DNA of 64,000 nt from contig CP020563.1 of NCBI GenBank assembly GCA_002082585.1, positions 3,032,001 through 3,096,000 of the forward strand, written 5' to 3'. This DNA is from Kitasatospora albolonga (GTDB lineage Bacteria; Actinomycetota; Actinomycetes; Streptomycetales; Streptomycetaceae). The position numbers were made by a program, and so were the translations under genes. Positions 34,594 to 43,238 of this stretch are shown here, piece by piece. Numbering within the stretch: the first letter of the stretch is position 1; each line of letters opens with the position of its first letter. Under the pieces are notes generated by a model, which was not told the DNA's origin, did not search any database, and saw only the letters and a program-made list of their open reading frames with translations.

Positions 34594-35790
34594 ATGGTCG
34601 CCGAGGGCCCTCAGCCACCGCCGCAGTCAGCGCTGCCGGATGCCTCACAGCCCCCGCAGCCCCCGTTGCTGGACGCGCTGACCGATGTGGCCGGGGTCCG
34701 GGTCGGGCATGCTCAGGTGGCCGGGGCCGGGGCGTTGAGCGGGACGACCGTGGTGCTGGCGCCGGAGGGCGGGGCGGTGGCCGCCGTCGACGTACGGGGT
34801 GGCGGGCCGGGGACCCGGGAGACGGATGCGCTGGACCCGCGCAACCTGGTGCAGCGGGTCGACGCGATCGTCCTCACGGGCGGCAGCGCGTTCGGGCTGG
34901 ATGCCGCGTCCGGTGTGGTGGCCTGGCTGGAGGAGCAGGGCCGGGGCGTCAGGGTCGGCGCGGGGCCCACCCAGGTCGTCCCCGTCGTCCCGGCCGCCGC
35001 CCTCTTCGACCTGGGCCGGGGCGGCGACTGGCGGGCCCGCCCCGATGCCTCGACCGGCCGCGCGGCGGTGGAGGCGGCGGCCGCTTCCGAACCGGGGACG
35101 CCGGTCGCCGAGGGGAGCGTGGGCGCGGGTACGGGGGCGGTGGCCGGGCAGCTCAAGGGCGGCATCGGCACGGCGAGCGTGCGGCTCGGTTCCGGGGTCA
35201 CCGTGGCCGCCCTGGTCGCGGTGAACGCGGCGGGCTCGGTGCTCGATCCCCGTACGGGAGTGCTGTTCGGGGAGTACGGGGCCGGGGAGCCGCCCGCGTA
35301 CCCGGCGGCCGGGACGCACGCGGCGGCGCTGCGGCGGCTGGCCCGGGAGCAGGAGGCGATGGCGGCGGCCGGGGGCGGGGTGCCGCCGTTCAACACCACG
35401 ATCGCGGTCGTCGCGACGGACGCGGACCTCGTCCGGGCCCAGGCGCAGAAGCTGGCGGGCACCGCGCACGACGGCATGGCCCGCGCGGTGCGCCCGGTGC
35501 ACCTGCTGACCGACGGGGACACCGTGTTCGCGCTCGCCACGGGCCGGGTGCGGGTGGACTCGGAAAACCCGGTCGCGGTCAACGAGATCCTCGCGGCGGG
35601 CGCCGACGTCCTGGCCCGCGCCATCGTGAAGGCGGTGCGCGCGGCCCGGAGCACCGAGGGGCCGGGCGGTGCGTTCCTCGCGTACACGGATCTGTACGGC
35701 GACCGGGCGGACGACAGGGACCCGCACGGGGACCGGACGGACGGCAAGGACCCGCACAAGGAGCGGCCGGACGGCGGCGGCGAGGCGTAG
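34594..35790 (+). CDS. P1-family N-terminal-nucleophile peptidase, NylC-like
   Basis: A 398-residue member of the DmpA/NylC (P1, S58) family. TDVAGVRVGHAQV, the GGSAFGLDAASGV loop and GAGTGAVAGQLKGGIGTAS are family blocks. The autocleavage site appears to be Asn267-Thr268 in PPFNTTIAVVATD, so the nucleophile would be Thr268. NylC nylon-oligomer hydrolase also cleaves at Asn-Thr, whereas DmpA uses Gly-Ser. The natural substrate is probably a peptide or amide with a free N-terminus. The tail (DRADDRDPHGDRTDGKD) is repetitive. ATG 34594 has GAGGAG upstream. Confidence 0.85.
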   Translation: MVAEGPQPPPQSALPDASQPPQPPLLDALTDVAGVRVGHAQVAGAGALSGTTVVLAPEGGAVAAVDVRGGGPGTRETDALDPRNLVQRVDAIVLTGGSAFGLDAASGVVAWLEEQGRGVRVGAGPTQVVPVVPAAALFDLGRGGDWRARPDASTGRAAVEAAAASEPGTPVAEGSVGAGTGAVAGQLKGGIGTASVRLGSGVTVAALVAVNAAGSVLDPRTGVLFGEYGAGEPPAYPAAGTHAAALRRLAREQEAMAAAGGGVPPFNTTIAVVATDADLVRAQAQKLAGTAHDGMARAVRPVHLLTDGDTVFALATGRVRVDSENPVAVNEILAAGADVLARAIVKAVRAARSTEGPGGAFLAYTDLYGDRADDRDPHGDRTDGKDPHKERPDGGGEA

Positions 35791-36031
35791 GGGCCTGCTG
35801 GAGGGGCGGGGGCGCGTGGTGCCCGTGCGGGGGCGTGCGGGGGCGTGCGGGGCCTCGACTCGCAACGGCGGCACGGCAGTTCACCCCCAGGTGCCCGAAA
35901 TGCACCGGGAGCGGCCGGGGAACTTTCTGCGTGCGCCCTACGTTTTTACGAACCCCGGTCACGATGTCAGACCCAGGGACTACGTTAAGCACGCATCAAG
36001 TAACACGCGGCGACGGCCTGGAGACAGCACC

Positions 36032-36778
36032 TTGAGCGATCCGTACGAGACAACCGAGCAGCACCTCGACCGACTCCTGCGACGCGCCCTCAACTCGTTC
36101 GATCTTCCCGACAGCACCGTCGATCTGCTCGGTTCGGCGCTGGCGCACAGCAGCACACTGCACTCCTCGCACCACAGTCCCGCCCTGCACCGGGAGACCT
36201 ACCGCCACACCTACCTCCTCGCCGACGGTTCCGACCTGACCCTGTGGGAGCTGGTGCACAGCGGGGGCCGGGACGAGCAGGCCCCCCGCCGCCACGAGCT
36301 GTACGACGACGAGGGCGACGTCCATGTCGCCGCCGCCCGCCTCGCCGGGAGCCTCTCGGACGCACCGGCCTTCGGTGACGAGGGAGGGCAGGGGGAGCTG
36401 GAGATCCTGACGCTCCTGATGGCCGCTCCCCCGGCCCCGGTGCCCAGGACGTACGCCCCCGACAACTCCGCGGACCACGCCCGGCGGGTCCTGCGCCGTG
36501 CGGAGAACCGCGACCGGCCGGGCGAGGAGAAGGCGCGGCTGCTGCGGTCCGCCTTCGCCCACCACATCACCCAGGTCTTCGGGCGCCAGTGCCAAGTGGG
36601 CGACCAGGAGGCCGGGTTCACGCTCTACGAGCACGCCTTCCTGCTGCTGGACGGCAGCGAGACGAGCCTCTGGGAGGTCGAGCACACGGCGACCCCGGAC
36701 GGCCGCCACATGTGCGAGGTGTACGAGGACGAGCGCGCGGCCCGGGCGGCGATGGAGAGCCGGACGAGGATCTGCTGA
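36032..36778 (+). CDS. DUF6227-type actinobacterial protein
   Basis: A 248-residue soluble protein starting at TTG 36032 with GGAGA upstream. It contains two related segments, ETYRHTYLLADGSDLTLWELVH and ALYEHAFLLLDGSETSLWEVEH-like, each followed by RHELYDDE or HMCEVYEDE, so it is an internal duplication. I recognise it as the Streptomyces family DUF6227, of unknown function. The gap 35791-36031 before it carries GCGTGCGGGG repeats (about 35826-35852) and no gene. Confidence 0.75.
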   Translation: MSDPYETTEQHLDRLLRRALNSFDLPDSTVDLLGSALAHSSTLHSSHHSPALHRETYRHTYLLADGSDLTLWELVHSGGRDEQAPRRHELYDDEGDVHVAAARLAGSLSDAPAFGDEGGQGELEILTLLMAAPPAPVPRTYAPDNSADHARRVLRRAENRDRPGEEKARLLRSAFAHHITQVFGRQCQVGDQEAGFTLYEHAFLLLDGSETSLWEVEHTATPDGRHMCEVYEDERAARAAMESRTRIC

Positions 36779-36838
36779 GCCCGGCCGGGCGCCCGCGCCC
36801 TGGGGGCGGGGGCCCGGCCGGACGACCGCGCCCCAGCG

Positions 36839-36879
36839 GCGGCGGGCCTGCCCTCGGCCGCCGCCGCCCGGCCCGCCGC
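36839..36879. terminator. Bidirectional terminator hairpins
   Basis: A 10-bp stem (GCGGCGGGCC with GGCCCGCCGC) ends directly at the MFS stop codon. A second imperfect stem occupies about 36781-36821. Together they separate two convergent genes. Confidence 0.55.
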
Positions 36880-38403
36880 TCAGCCCTTGAGTGCCGGTTG
36901 CTCGGCGAGGAGGTCGTCACCCGCCGCCTCGCCCTCCACGTGCGCCCGCGGGCGGGCCGGCAGCGCGAACATCAGCAGGAAGATCGCCCCGAGCACTCCG
37001 GCCACCCACCACAGCGACTGCTGGAACGCGTCCACGAAGGCCGGGCCGAGCTCCTGCGGGGCCAGCCGGTCGCCGATCGCGCCGAAGAAGACCACCGACA
37101 CCAGCCCGAGGCCGAGCGCGGTGCCCATCTGCTGCACGGTGTTGATCAGCCCGGACGCCGAGCCCGCGTGCTCCTTGGGCACCTCGGAGAGGATCGCGTC
37201 GGTCAGCGGGGCCACGATCAGGCCCATGCCGACGCCCATGACGATCAGCGGGACGGCCATCTGCCAGGAGGTGATGGCCATGCCGTAGTGCTCGGCCTCC
37301 CAGAGGTAGATCAGCAGCCCGGCGATCATCAGGAGCGCGCCCGCCTGGAGGACCTTGCGGCCGAAGCGGGGCACCAGCTTCTGTACGGAGATCCCGGCGG
37401 CCACCGAGACGGCGACGGAGAACGGGATGCCCGTCGTACCGGCCCGCAGGACGCTCCAGCCGAGGCCCATCTGCATGTAGAGGGTCCAGACCAGGAAGAA
37501 GATGCCGAGGCCGATGCCGAAGGTGAGCTGTACGGCGATGCCTGCGGCGAAGCTCTTGACCCGGAACAGGGACAGCTCGATCAGCGGTGAGCCGTCGATG
37601 ATCGCCTTCTGCCGCTGGTGCAGGACGAGGAGGCCGAAGACGAACAGGCTGCCCACCATGGAGATATGGCCCCAGAGCGGCCAGTCCAGCTCGTGCCCCC
37701 GGGTGAGCGGGTAGATGAGCATCAGCATGGCGAGGGTGACCAGGGCGACGCCCAGCAGGTCGAGCCGCATGGCCCGGGGGGCCTTGGACTCGGTGATGTA
37801 CTTGGCGCCGAGGAGCAGGCCCGCGATGCCGACGGGCAGGTTGATCAGGAAGATCGGCCGCCAGCCGAGGCCGAAGAGGTCCCACTCGGTGAGCAGCGCG
37901 CCCAGCAGGGGTCCGGAGACGGCGCCGAGGCCGACGACCGCGCCGAAGAGGCCGAAGACCTTGCCGCGTTCGTGCGCGGGGAAGGTGGCGTGCACGATCG
38001 AGAGCACCTGGGGCACCATCAGCGCCGCCGTCGCGCCCTGGAGGATGCGGGCGGCGACGAGTATGTCGGAGTTGGGCGCGAGGCCGCAGAGGGCCGAGGC
38101 GACCGTGAATCCGGCGATGCCGATGAGGAAGAGCCGCTTGCGCCCGTAGATGTCGCCGAGCCGTCCGCCCGTGATCAGTCCGGCGGCGAACGCGAGGGCG
38201 TAGCCGGCGGTGATCCACTGGATCGCGGAGACGGAGGCGTTCATGTCGCCGGTGATGCTCGGGATCGCGATGTTGACGATCGTGACGTCGACCAGGTCCA
38301 TGAAGGCCGCGGTCATCACGATGGCGAGGGCGAACCAGCGGCGCCGGTCGGCGGGGGCGGGCGGAGGCGGTGCCGTGTCCGGCAGCGGTGCGGAAGAAGA
38401 CAT
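36880..38403 (-). CDS. DHA2-family MFS drug exporter (EmrB/QacA type)
   Basis: A 507-residue transporter of about 14 helices. Motif D1 reads LVDVTIVNIAIPSI near 35; GGRLGDIYGRKRLFLIG is motif A; GATAALMVPQVLSIVHATFP and GPLLGALL is motif C. It probably exports lipophilic drugs with protons. It is divergent from a WYL regulator across 62 bases that contain a palindrome, so it is likely its target. Confidence 0.92.
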   Translation of the reverse strand: MSSSAPLPDTAPPPPAPADRRRWFALAIVMTAAFMDLVDVTIVNIAIPSITGDMNASVSAIQWITAGYALAFAAGLITGGRLGDIYGRKRLFLIGIAGFTVASALCGLAPNSDILVAARILQGATAALMVPQVLSIVHATFPAHERGKVFGLFGAVVGLGAVSGPLLGALLTEWDLFGLGWRPIFLINLPVGIAGLLLGAKYITESKAPRAMRLDLLGVALVTLAMLMLIYPLTRGHELDWPLWGHISMVGSLFVFGLLVLHQRQKAIIDGSPLIELSLFRVKSFAAGIAVQLTFGIGLGIFFLVWTLYMQMGLGWSVLRAGTTGIPFSVAVSVAAGISVQKLVPRFGRKVLQAGALLMIAGLLIYLWEAEHYGMAITSWQMAVPLIVMGVGMGLIVAPLTDAILSEVPKEHAGSASGLINTVQQMGTALGLGLVSVVFFGAIGDRLAPQELGPAFVDAFQQSLWWVAGVLGAIFLLMFALPARPRAHVEGEAAGDDLLAEQPALKG

Positions 38404-38414
38404 GGGAAGAAACT

Positions 38415-38437
38415 ACGTTCTCATTAGGTCGGAACGT
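38415..38437. promoter_or_regulatory. Candidate operator between exporter and WYL regulator
   Basis: ACGTTC and GAACGT form 6-base inverted arms separated by 11 bases, in the middle of the 62-base divergent gap. Position suits an operator for the adjacent HTH regulator that overlaps the exporter promoter. Binding is inferred. Confidence 0.45.
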
Positions 38438-38465
38438 GACCTGTTTTGAGCGCATCCTGTTGTCC

Positions 38466-39482
38466 ATGACCGACACACCGGCACGACTGCTGAAGCTGTT
38501 GTCGCTCCTCCAGACCCCGCGCGAGTGGCCGGGCGGAGAACTGGCCGAACGGCTCGATGTCAGCCCGCGCACGATCCGCCGCGACATCGACCGGCTGCGC
38601 GAACTGGGCTACCCGGTCGAGGCGTCCCGCGGTTCCGTGGGCGGCTACCGCCTGGTGGCGGGGGCCGCCATGCCACCGCTCGTCCTGGACGACGAGGAGG
38701 CGGTCGCCATCGCGGTGGGGCTGCGGGCGGGGGCCGGGCACGCGATCGAGGGCGTCGAGGAAGCCGCCGTACGGGCGCTGGCGAAGCTGGAGCAGGTGCT
38801 GCCGTCACGGTTGCGGCACCGGGTCTCCGCGCTGCAGAACGCCACGGTGGCGCTGACCCGGGGCGACGGGGCCACCATCGACCCGGAGACCCTGACGACG
38901 CTCGCCTCGGCGGCCACCGGGCGGGAGCGGCTGCGGTTCTCGTACCGCAGCGGTGACGGTACGGAGACCAAGCGGCAGGTCGAGCCGTACCGGCTGGTGA
39001 GCACGGGGCAGCGGTGGTACCTGATGGCGTACGACCTGCTGCGGGAGGACTGGCGCACGTTCCGGGTGGACCGGGTGACCGAGCCGTTCGCGACCGGGGC
39101 CCGTTTCGCTCCCCGGCCGCTCCCCGCGGAGGAGGACGGGTCCGGGGAGCCGGGTGACGCGGCGCGCTACTTCGCCCGGTCGATGGCGGGCCGGCAGCCG
39201 GAGCTCCGGCTCGATGTGCGGTTCGGGGCGCCCGCGGGGTTCGTGGCGGCGCGGCTGCCGCCGACGCTCGGTGTGCCGGAGCCGGACGGGGAGGACGCCT
39301 GCCGGTTGCGGTCCTCGTCCCTGGACTCGCTGGAGTGGGTGGCGCTGCGGCTGGCGCTGGTGGACTGCGAGTTCACCGTGCAGGGGCCGCCACAGCTGGT
39401 GGCGTACGTGGAGAGCCTGGGCGCCCGGCTGACCCGCGCGGCGGGACCGGGGACGGGGGCGGGGGCGGGGCGGCAGGACTGA
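38466..39482 (+). CDS. DeoR-type HTH / WYL-domain transcriptional regulator
   Basis: A 338-residue regulator. The N-terminal winged helix (LLKLLSLLQTPREW then ERLDVSPRTIRRDIDRLRELGYPV) binds DNA, and the central WYL domain (RQVEPYRLVSTGQRWYLMAYDLLREDWRTFRVDRV, residues about 175-210) senses ligands or nucleic acid. The extension to 325 is the usual WCX end. It probably controls the divergent DHA2 exporter. The tail is Gly-rich. Confidence 0.93.
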   Translation: MTDTPARLLKLLSLLQTPREWPGGELAERLDVSPRTIRRDIDRLRELGYPVEASRGSVGGYRLVAGAAMPPLVLDDEEAVAIAVGLRAGAGHAIEGVEEAAVRALAKLEQVLPSRLRHRVSALQNATVALTRGDGATIDPETLTTLASAATGRERLRFSYRSGDGTETKRQVEPYRLVSTGQRWYLMAYDLLREDWRTFRVDRVTEPFATGARFAPRPLPAEEDGSGEPGDAARYFARSMAGRQPELRLDVRFGAPAGFVAARLPPTLGVPEPDGEDACRLRSSSLDSLEWVALRLALVDCEFTVQGPPQLVAYVESLGARLTRAAGPGTGAGAGRQD

Positions 39483-39550
39483 GACCCGGGCTGCGGGAAG
39501 GGGCGGGGCTGCCGCTGCGGGGGCCGGGCAGCGGAGGGCCCGGACATGGA

Positions 39551-39588
39551 TGAGCCCCGGCGCCGGGGGGGGTGGGCGCCGGGGCTCA
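39551..39588. terminator. Bidirectional terminator between WYL gene and hrdD
   Basis: A 14-bp perfect stem (39551-39564 with 39575-39588, arm TGAGCCCCGGCGCC) with a 10-base G-rich loop. It lies 69 bases past the WYL stop and 103 bases past the hrdD stop. Confidence 0.8.
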
Positions 39589-39690
39589 GTTCCGGGGACC
39601 GGGGGAAAAACCGGTCGGGTAACCGGCATGCGCCGGTCGGTGGGCCGGTGCGAACGAACCGGCTTGATGGGGAGATTACGGGTTATTGGC

Positions 39691-40692
39691 TCACGCCGCA
39701 GCGTCAAAGCCCGTGTCGTGAGCCATTCGCTTCAATTCGAGCAGTGCGTGCTTCTCGATCTGGCGGATGCGCTCCCGCGTGAGGCCGTGCTGCTTGCCCA
39801 CTTCGGTCAGGGTCCGCTCCCGGCCGTCCTCGATCCCGTACCTCATCTTGATGATGGAGGCCGTCCTGTTGTCGAGCTTGCCGATCAGGTCCTCCAGCTC
39901 CTCGCTGCGCAGGAGGGTCATCACCGACTGCTCGGGCGAGACGGCGGAGGTGTCCTCCAGCAGGTCGCCGAACTGGGTGTCGCCGTTGTCGTCCACGGAC
40001 ATGTTGAGGCTGACCGGGTCACGGGCCCAGTCCAGGACGTTGCCCACGCGCTCGGCGTTGGAGTCGAGCTCGGCGGCGATCTCCGCGTGCTCGGGATCGC
40101 GCCCGTTCTCCCGGTTGAACTCGCGCTGGACCCTGCGGATCCGGCCGAGCTCCTCCACCAGGTGGACGGGGAGCCGGATCGTGCGGGACTGGTCCGCTAT
40201 GGACCGGGTGATGGCCTGCCGAATCCACCACGTCGCATACGTGGAGAACTTGAAGCCCTTCGCGTAGTCGAACTTCTCGACCGCGCGCACCAGGCCCGCG
40301 TTGCCCTCCTGGATCAGGTCGAGCAGAGGGAGCCCCGCGCGCGGGTAGCGGCGGGCCACGGCGACGACGAGGCGGAGGTTGGAACGGATGAATATGTCCT
40401 TGGCGCGCTCGCCCTCGGCGACCAGCGCCTCCAGCTCCTCACGCGTCGCGCCCCCGGCGTCGCTCTCCACCTCGCCATCGAGGACCTGCTGGGCGTAGAC
40501 GCCCGCCTCGATGGACTGGGAGAGGTCGACTTCCTTGGCGGCGTCGAGCAGCGGTGTACGAGCGATCTCGTCCAGGTACATGCCGACCAGGTCGCGATCG
40601 GCGATTTCCCCGCCCACGGCGCGAACACTGCTTGCCCGGTCGGTCTCACCGGAAGTGGCGGACGAACGACGGGCGACGGCACGGGTTGCCAT
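39691..40692 (-). CDS. hrdD: RNA polymerase sigma factor, HrdD-type (group 2 sigma-70)
   Basis: A 333-residue sigma factor. Region 1.2 (DLVGMYLDEIARTPLLDAAKE), region 2 (SNLRLVVAVARRYPRAGLPL, then DYAKGFKFSTYATWWIRQAI with the -10 recognition helix), region 3 and region 4 (TLTEVGKQHGLTRERIRQIE) are complete. The opening MATRAVARR and lack of the long 1.1 region fit HrdD and not HrdB. The ATG at 40692 follows AAGGGA. A SigR-type promoter is upstream, as known for hrdD in S. coelicolor. Confidence 0.93.
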   Translation of the reverse strand: MATRAVARRSSATSGETDRASSVRAVGGEIADRDLVGMYLDEIARTPLLDAAKEVDLSQSIEAGVYAQQVLDGEVESDAGGATREELEALVAEGERAKDIFIRSNLRLVVAVARRYPRAGLPLLDLIQEGNAGLVRAVEKFDYAKGFKFSTYATWWIRQAITRSIADQSRTIRLPVHLVEELGRIRRVQREFNRENGRDPEHAEIAAELDSNAERVGNVLDWARDPVSLNMSVDDNGDTQFGDLLEDTSAVSPEQSVMTLLRSEELEDLIGKLDNRTASIIKMRYGIEDGRERTLTEVGKQHGLTRERIRQIEKHALLELKRMAHDTGFDAAA

Positions 40693-40753
40693 GCGTGCTC
40701 CCTTGCTGAGTAGGTCGCGACACCTTTTCGGGTGCCCTGCATCCGATGGAAAC

Positions 40754-40779
40754 AACGACTGGAATCCGGACAGAATTCC
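40754..40779 (-). promoter_or_regulatory. SigR-type promoter of hrdD
   Basis: On the minus strand GGAAT (40779-40775), exactly 18 bases, then GTT (40756-40754). This equals the SigR consensus GGAAT-N18-GTT. The predicted transcript starts about 55 bases before the hrdD ATG. SigR control of hrdD under thiol-oxidative stress is established in S. coelicolor. The rest of the gap 40693-41127 shows no gene. Confidence 0.8.
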
Positions 40780-41127
40780 CATGCCGCCCATTCATTTTCG
40801 CGATCATGCAGTACCCTGTCCGGCGCCGACCGTCGAAAACCTGCGCTCGATACCCACGTATGCGCAGGTCAGAGCGGGTGTCGTAAGGGCTCCGGCGGCC
40901 CTTCCACAAAGCCGCCGACGCCGTTCGGCTCCGGCCGATCCGATGCGCCTTCCGCCCGAACGGCCCGACCTCGCGTCTACCCCGGAAGACGGCCCGTACC
41001 GCCTCGGGGTTGCTCGTGGTGTCCGCGCGTACCCGGGTCCTAGGTCCGGAGGCGGAGGCCCGGCCCGTCGGTGTCCGGGGCCTCCGCCCGATCCGCCCCG
41101 GCCGCCCGCGCCCCTAGCGTGAGCCGC

Positions 41128-42201
41128 ATGACGGACCACACCGCGCACCACCACCCCACGGACACCACTGGCACCACACACATCACAGACACCACCGGCA
41201 CCCTCGACGAAGCCCTGGAGCGCATCCATCTGTCGGGCCCGGAGCGGAACGGCTGGCTCAGCAACCACGCGCCGATGGCGGCCGAGGCCCTGGTGCGGCA
41301 CGGACAGGCGGCGGCCGTGCACCGCTGGCTCGACCAGTACCGCCCCAAGCTGGAGGACATGCCCGACCCCAGGGAACCGGTGACCGACCGGAACTGGCCC
41401 GAGGCGCTCGGCGATCCCCGGCGGATCGCCGACTGGACCCGGTACTTCGAGCGGGAGACCGCCGAGCGCCCCTGGCGTACCGTCCTCGCCGCATGGTGGC
41501 CCCGGCTGCTGCCCGGGATCGCGGCGGGCGCCACACATGCGGTGATCCGGGTCGGCCACTCCGTACGCACACTGCTGGAGGGCGAGGAGACCGCACCGCG
41601 GGTACGGGAGCTGGCCCACGCCCTCGGCTACTGGGCCGCCCGGCACCAGCCGCTGCCCGCCCTGGAGCGCCTCGCCCCGGCCCCGGACGCGATGGCCGCG
41701 CTGGACCGGGTGCCCCCCGTCGCCGAGCAGGACGGCGGCATCGTGAGCCGGTTCGACCAGCTCACGGGCTTCCCCGACTGGCCGGGGCAGGAGCCCGGGG
41801 GGCCGGAGGCGGCCCGTACCGCGCTCCGGGAGCTCGTCCGGGCCGCCACCCACCGGTACGCGACCCACGGGTACGGCCAACCGGTCATGCTGGTCCACGC
41901 GGCGACCGCGCCCAACGCGGTCCTGCGCACCCTGCCCGCGCTCCCCGGCGCGCTGTGGGTGCCGAGCCTGCACGCGGCCTGGGCGGCGAGCGCCGCCGTG
42001 ACCGCCGCCTACGCGCCCCGCGGGGCAGCCCCGCTCGCGGAACCTCTGACGGCGCGGGAGGCTCAGGACGTGTTCGCGCGGGCCGCCGCGCACGGCGACG
42101 ACCACACGATCAAGTTCACCGACACCGCGCTGGACGTCGGCGACGCGACCGCGCTCATCGCCGCCGGGCGCGCGATCGCCCTGAACCCGCCGGTCTGGTG
42201 A
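41128..42201 (+). CDS. Questin oxidase-like (DUF4243) protein
   Basis: A 357-residue protein of the questin_oxidase family, whose fungal member opens an anthraquinone ring in geodin synthesis. Recognisable parts are NGWLSNHAPMAAEALVRHG, the GITHAVIR-like GATHAVIRVGHSVRTLL, and LVHAATAPNAVLRTLP. Conserved histidines may bind a cofactor. The N-terminus is His/Thr-rich (HTAHHHPTDTTG). No polyketide genes are adjacent, so its role here is unknown. It stands alone and is convergent with the dioxygenase gene. Confidence 0.78.
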   Translation: MTDHTAHHHPTDTTGTTHITDTTGTLDEALERIHLSGPERNGWLSNHAPMAAEALVRHGQAAAVHRWLDQYRPKLEDMPDPREPVTDRNWPEALGDPRRIADWTRYFERETAERPWRTVLAAWWPRLLPGIAAGATHAVIRVGHSVRTLLEGEETAPRVRELAHALGYWAARHQPLPALERLAPAPDAMAALDRVPPVAEQDGGIVSRFDQLTGFPDWPGQEPGGPEAARTALRELVRAATHRYATHGYGQPVMLVHAATAPNAVLRTLPALPGALWVPSLHAAWAASAAVTAAYAPRGAAPLAEPLTAREAQDVFARAAAHGDDHTIKFTDTALDVGDATALIAAGRAIALNPPVW

Positions 42202-42250
42202 CCCGTACCCGGACGGCCCCTCGGACCTCCTCTTCCGGGCTCCCCCGGCC

Positions 42251-43033
42251 TCAGCCGTACTGCACCGAGCGTTTGGCGAGCCCCATCCAGAACCCGTCGA
42301 TGACGCTCCGCCCCCGGTCCAGCTCGTCCTCGGCGGCGCCCAGCGTCACGAAGAGCGGGGCGAAGTGCTCGGTGCGCGGGTGGGCCAGCTTTCCGGCGGG
42401 GGACGTGCGCTCGAAGTCGAGCAGGGCGTCGATGTCCTGGGCCCGCAGCGCGCGGTCGCCCCAGTCGTCGAACTCCGCCGACCAGCCGGGGACCCCGCCA
42501 CCCTGGTGCCGCAGGGCGGCCAGGTTGTGGGTGAAGAAGCCGCTGCCGACGATGAGCACGCCCTCGTCGCGCAGCGGGGCGAGCCTGCGCCCGATGGCCA
42601 TCAGCTTCTGCGGGTCGAGGGTCGGCATGGAGATCTGGAGTACGGGGATGTCGGCGTCCGGGAACATCTCGACGAGCGGGACGTAGGCCCCGTGGTCGAG
42701 TCCCCGGTCCGGGACGTCCTGGACCGGGGTACCGGCGCCGCGCAGCAGCTTGCGGACGCTGTCGGCGAGCCGCGGGGCGCCCGGGGCGTCGTACCGCACG
42801 GTGTAGTAGTGCTCGGGGAAGCCCCAGAAGTCGTACACCAGCGGGACCGGTTCGACGGCGCCGAGCGCGAGCGGTGCCTCCTCCCAGTGGGCGGAGACCA
42901 TCAGGATCGCGCGGGGGCGGGGCAGCCCGGCGGACCAGGCGGCGAGCTGGCCGGGCCAGACGGGGTCGTCGGCGAGCGGCGGGGCGCCGTGCGAGAGGTA
43001 GAGGGCGGGCATGCGCTCCGCGGTGGCTGTCAT
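42251..43033 (-). CDS. Class III extradiol dioxygenase (4,5-DOPA dioxygenase/YgiD family)
   Basis: A 260-residue LigB-family protein. Metal ligands are expected at His15 (YLSHGAPPL), the VSAHWEE histidine near 48 and the FFTHNL histidine near 170; YDFWGFPEHYYTVRY and GLDHGAYVPL are family blocks. Enzymes of the family open catecholic rings such as DOPA. ATG 43033 is favoured over 43045 because GGGGAG sits just before it. The gene is divergent from a MarR gene, which probably represses it in response to a phenolic ligand. Confidence 0.9.
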   Translation of the reverse strand: MTATAERMPALYLSHGAPPLADDPVWPGQLAAWSAGLPRPRAILMVSAHWEEAPLALGAVEPVPLVYDFWGFPEHYYTVRYDAPGAPRLADSVRKLLRGAGTPVQDVPDRGLDHGAYVPLVEMFPDADIPVLQISMPTLDPQKLMAIGRRLAPLRDEGVLIVGSGFFTHNLAALRHQGGGVPGWSAEFDDWGDRALRAQDIDALLDFERTSPAGKLAHPRTEHFAPLFVTLGAAEDELDRGRSVIDGFWMGLAKRSVQYG

Positions 43034-43087
43034 GGCACTCCCCATCCACTGGGATCGTTCTACAGGGGTCCTGCGAAATCACCGGTC

Positions 43088-43123
43088 GAAGGAACAAAGG
43101 AACAGACGAAGGAACAAAGGAAC
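43088..43123. repeat. 16-bp direct repeats in a divergent promoter
   Basis: GAAGGAACAAAGGAAC occurs at 43088-43103 and 43108-43123, with a partial third copy near 43134. The 20-base spacing is about two DNA turns, and the AG-rich composition stands out from the surroundings. Confidence 0.75.
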
Positions 43124-43157
43124 CAGGAGCAGCGCAAGGAACAAGAAGACCACGGTC

Positions 43158-43171
43158 CTTGAACCTTCAAG
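43158..43171. promoter_or_regulatory. Candidate MarR operator
   Basis: CTTGAA-CC-TTCAAG is a perfect 14-base palindrome between the dioxygenase and marR starts. A related half (TTTCAAG) recurs at about 43210, closer to marR. Such short palindromes are typical MarR sites. Confidence 0.5.
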
Positions 43172-43238
43172 TTCCTACCTCCGGAGACCTTAGCCCTATC
43201 TAGTTAAACTTTCAAGAAAAGGTCGTACAGTGGAGTCC

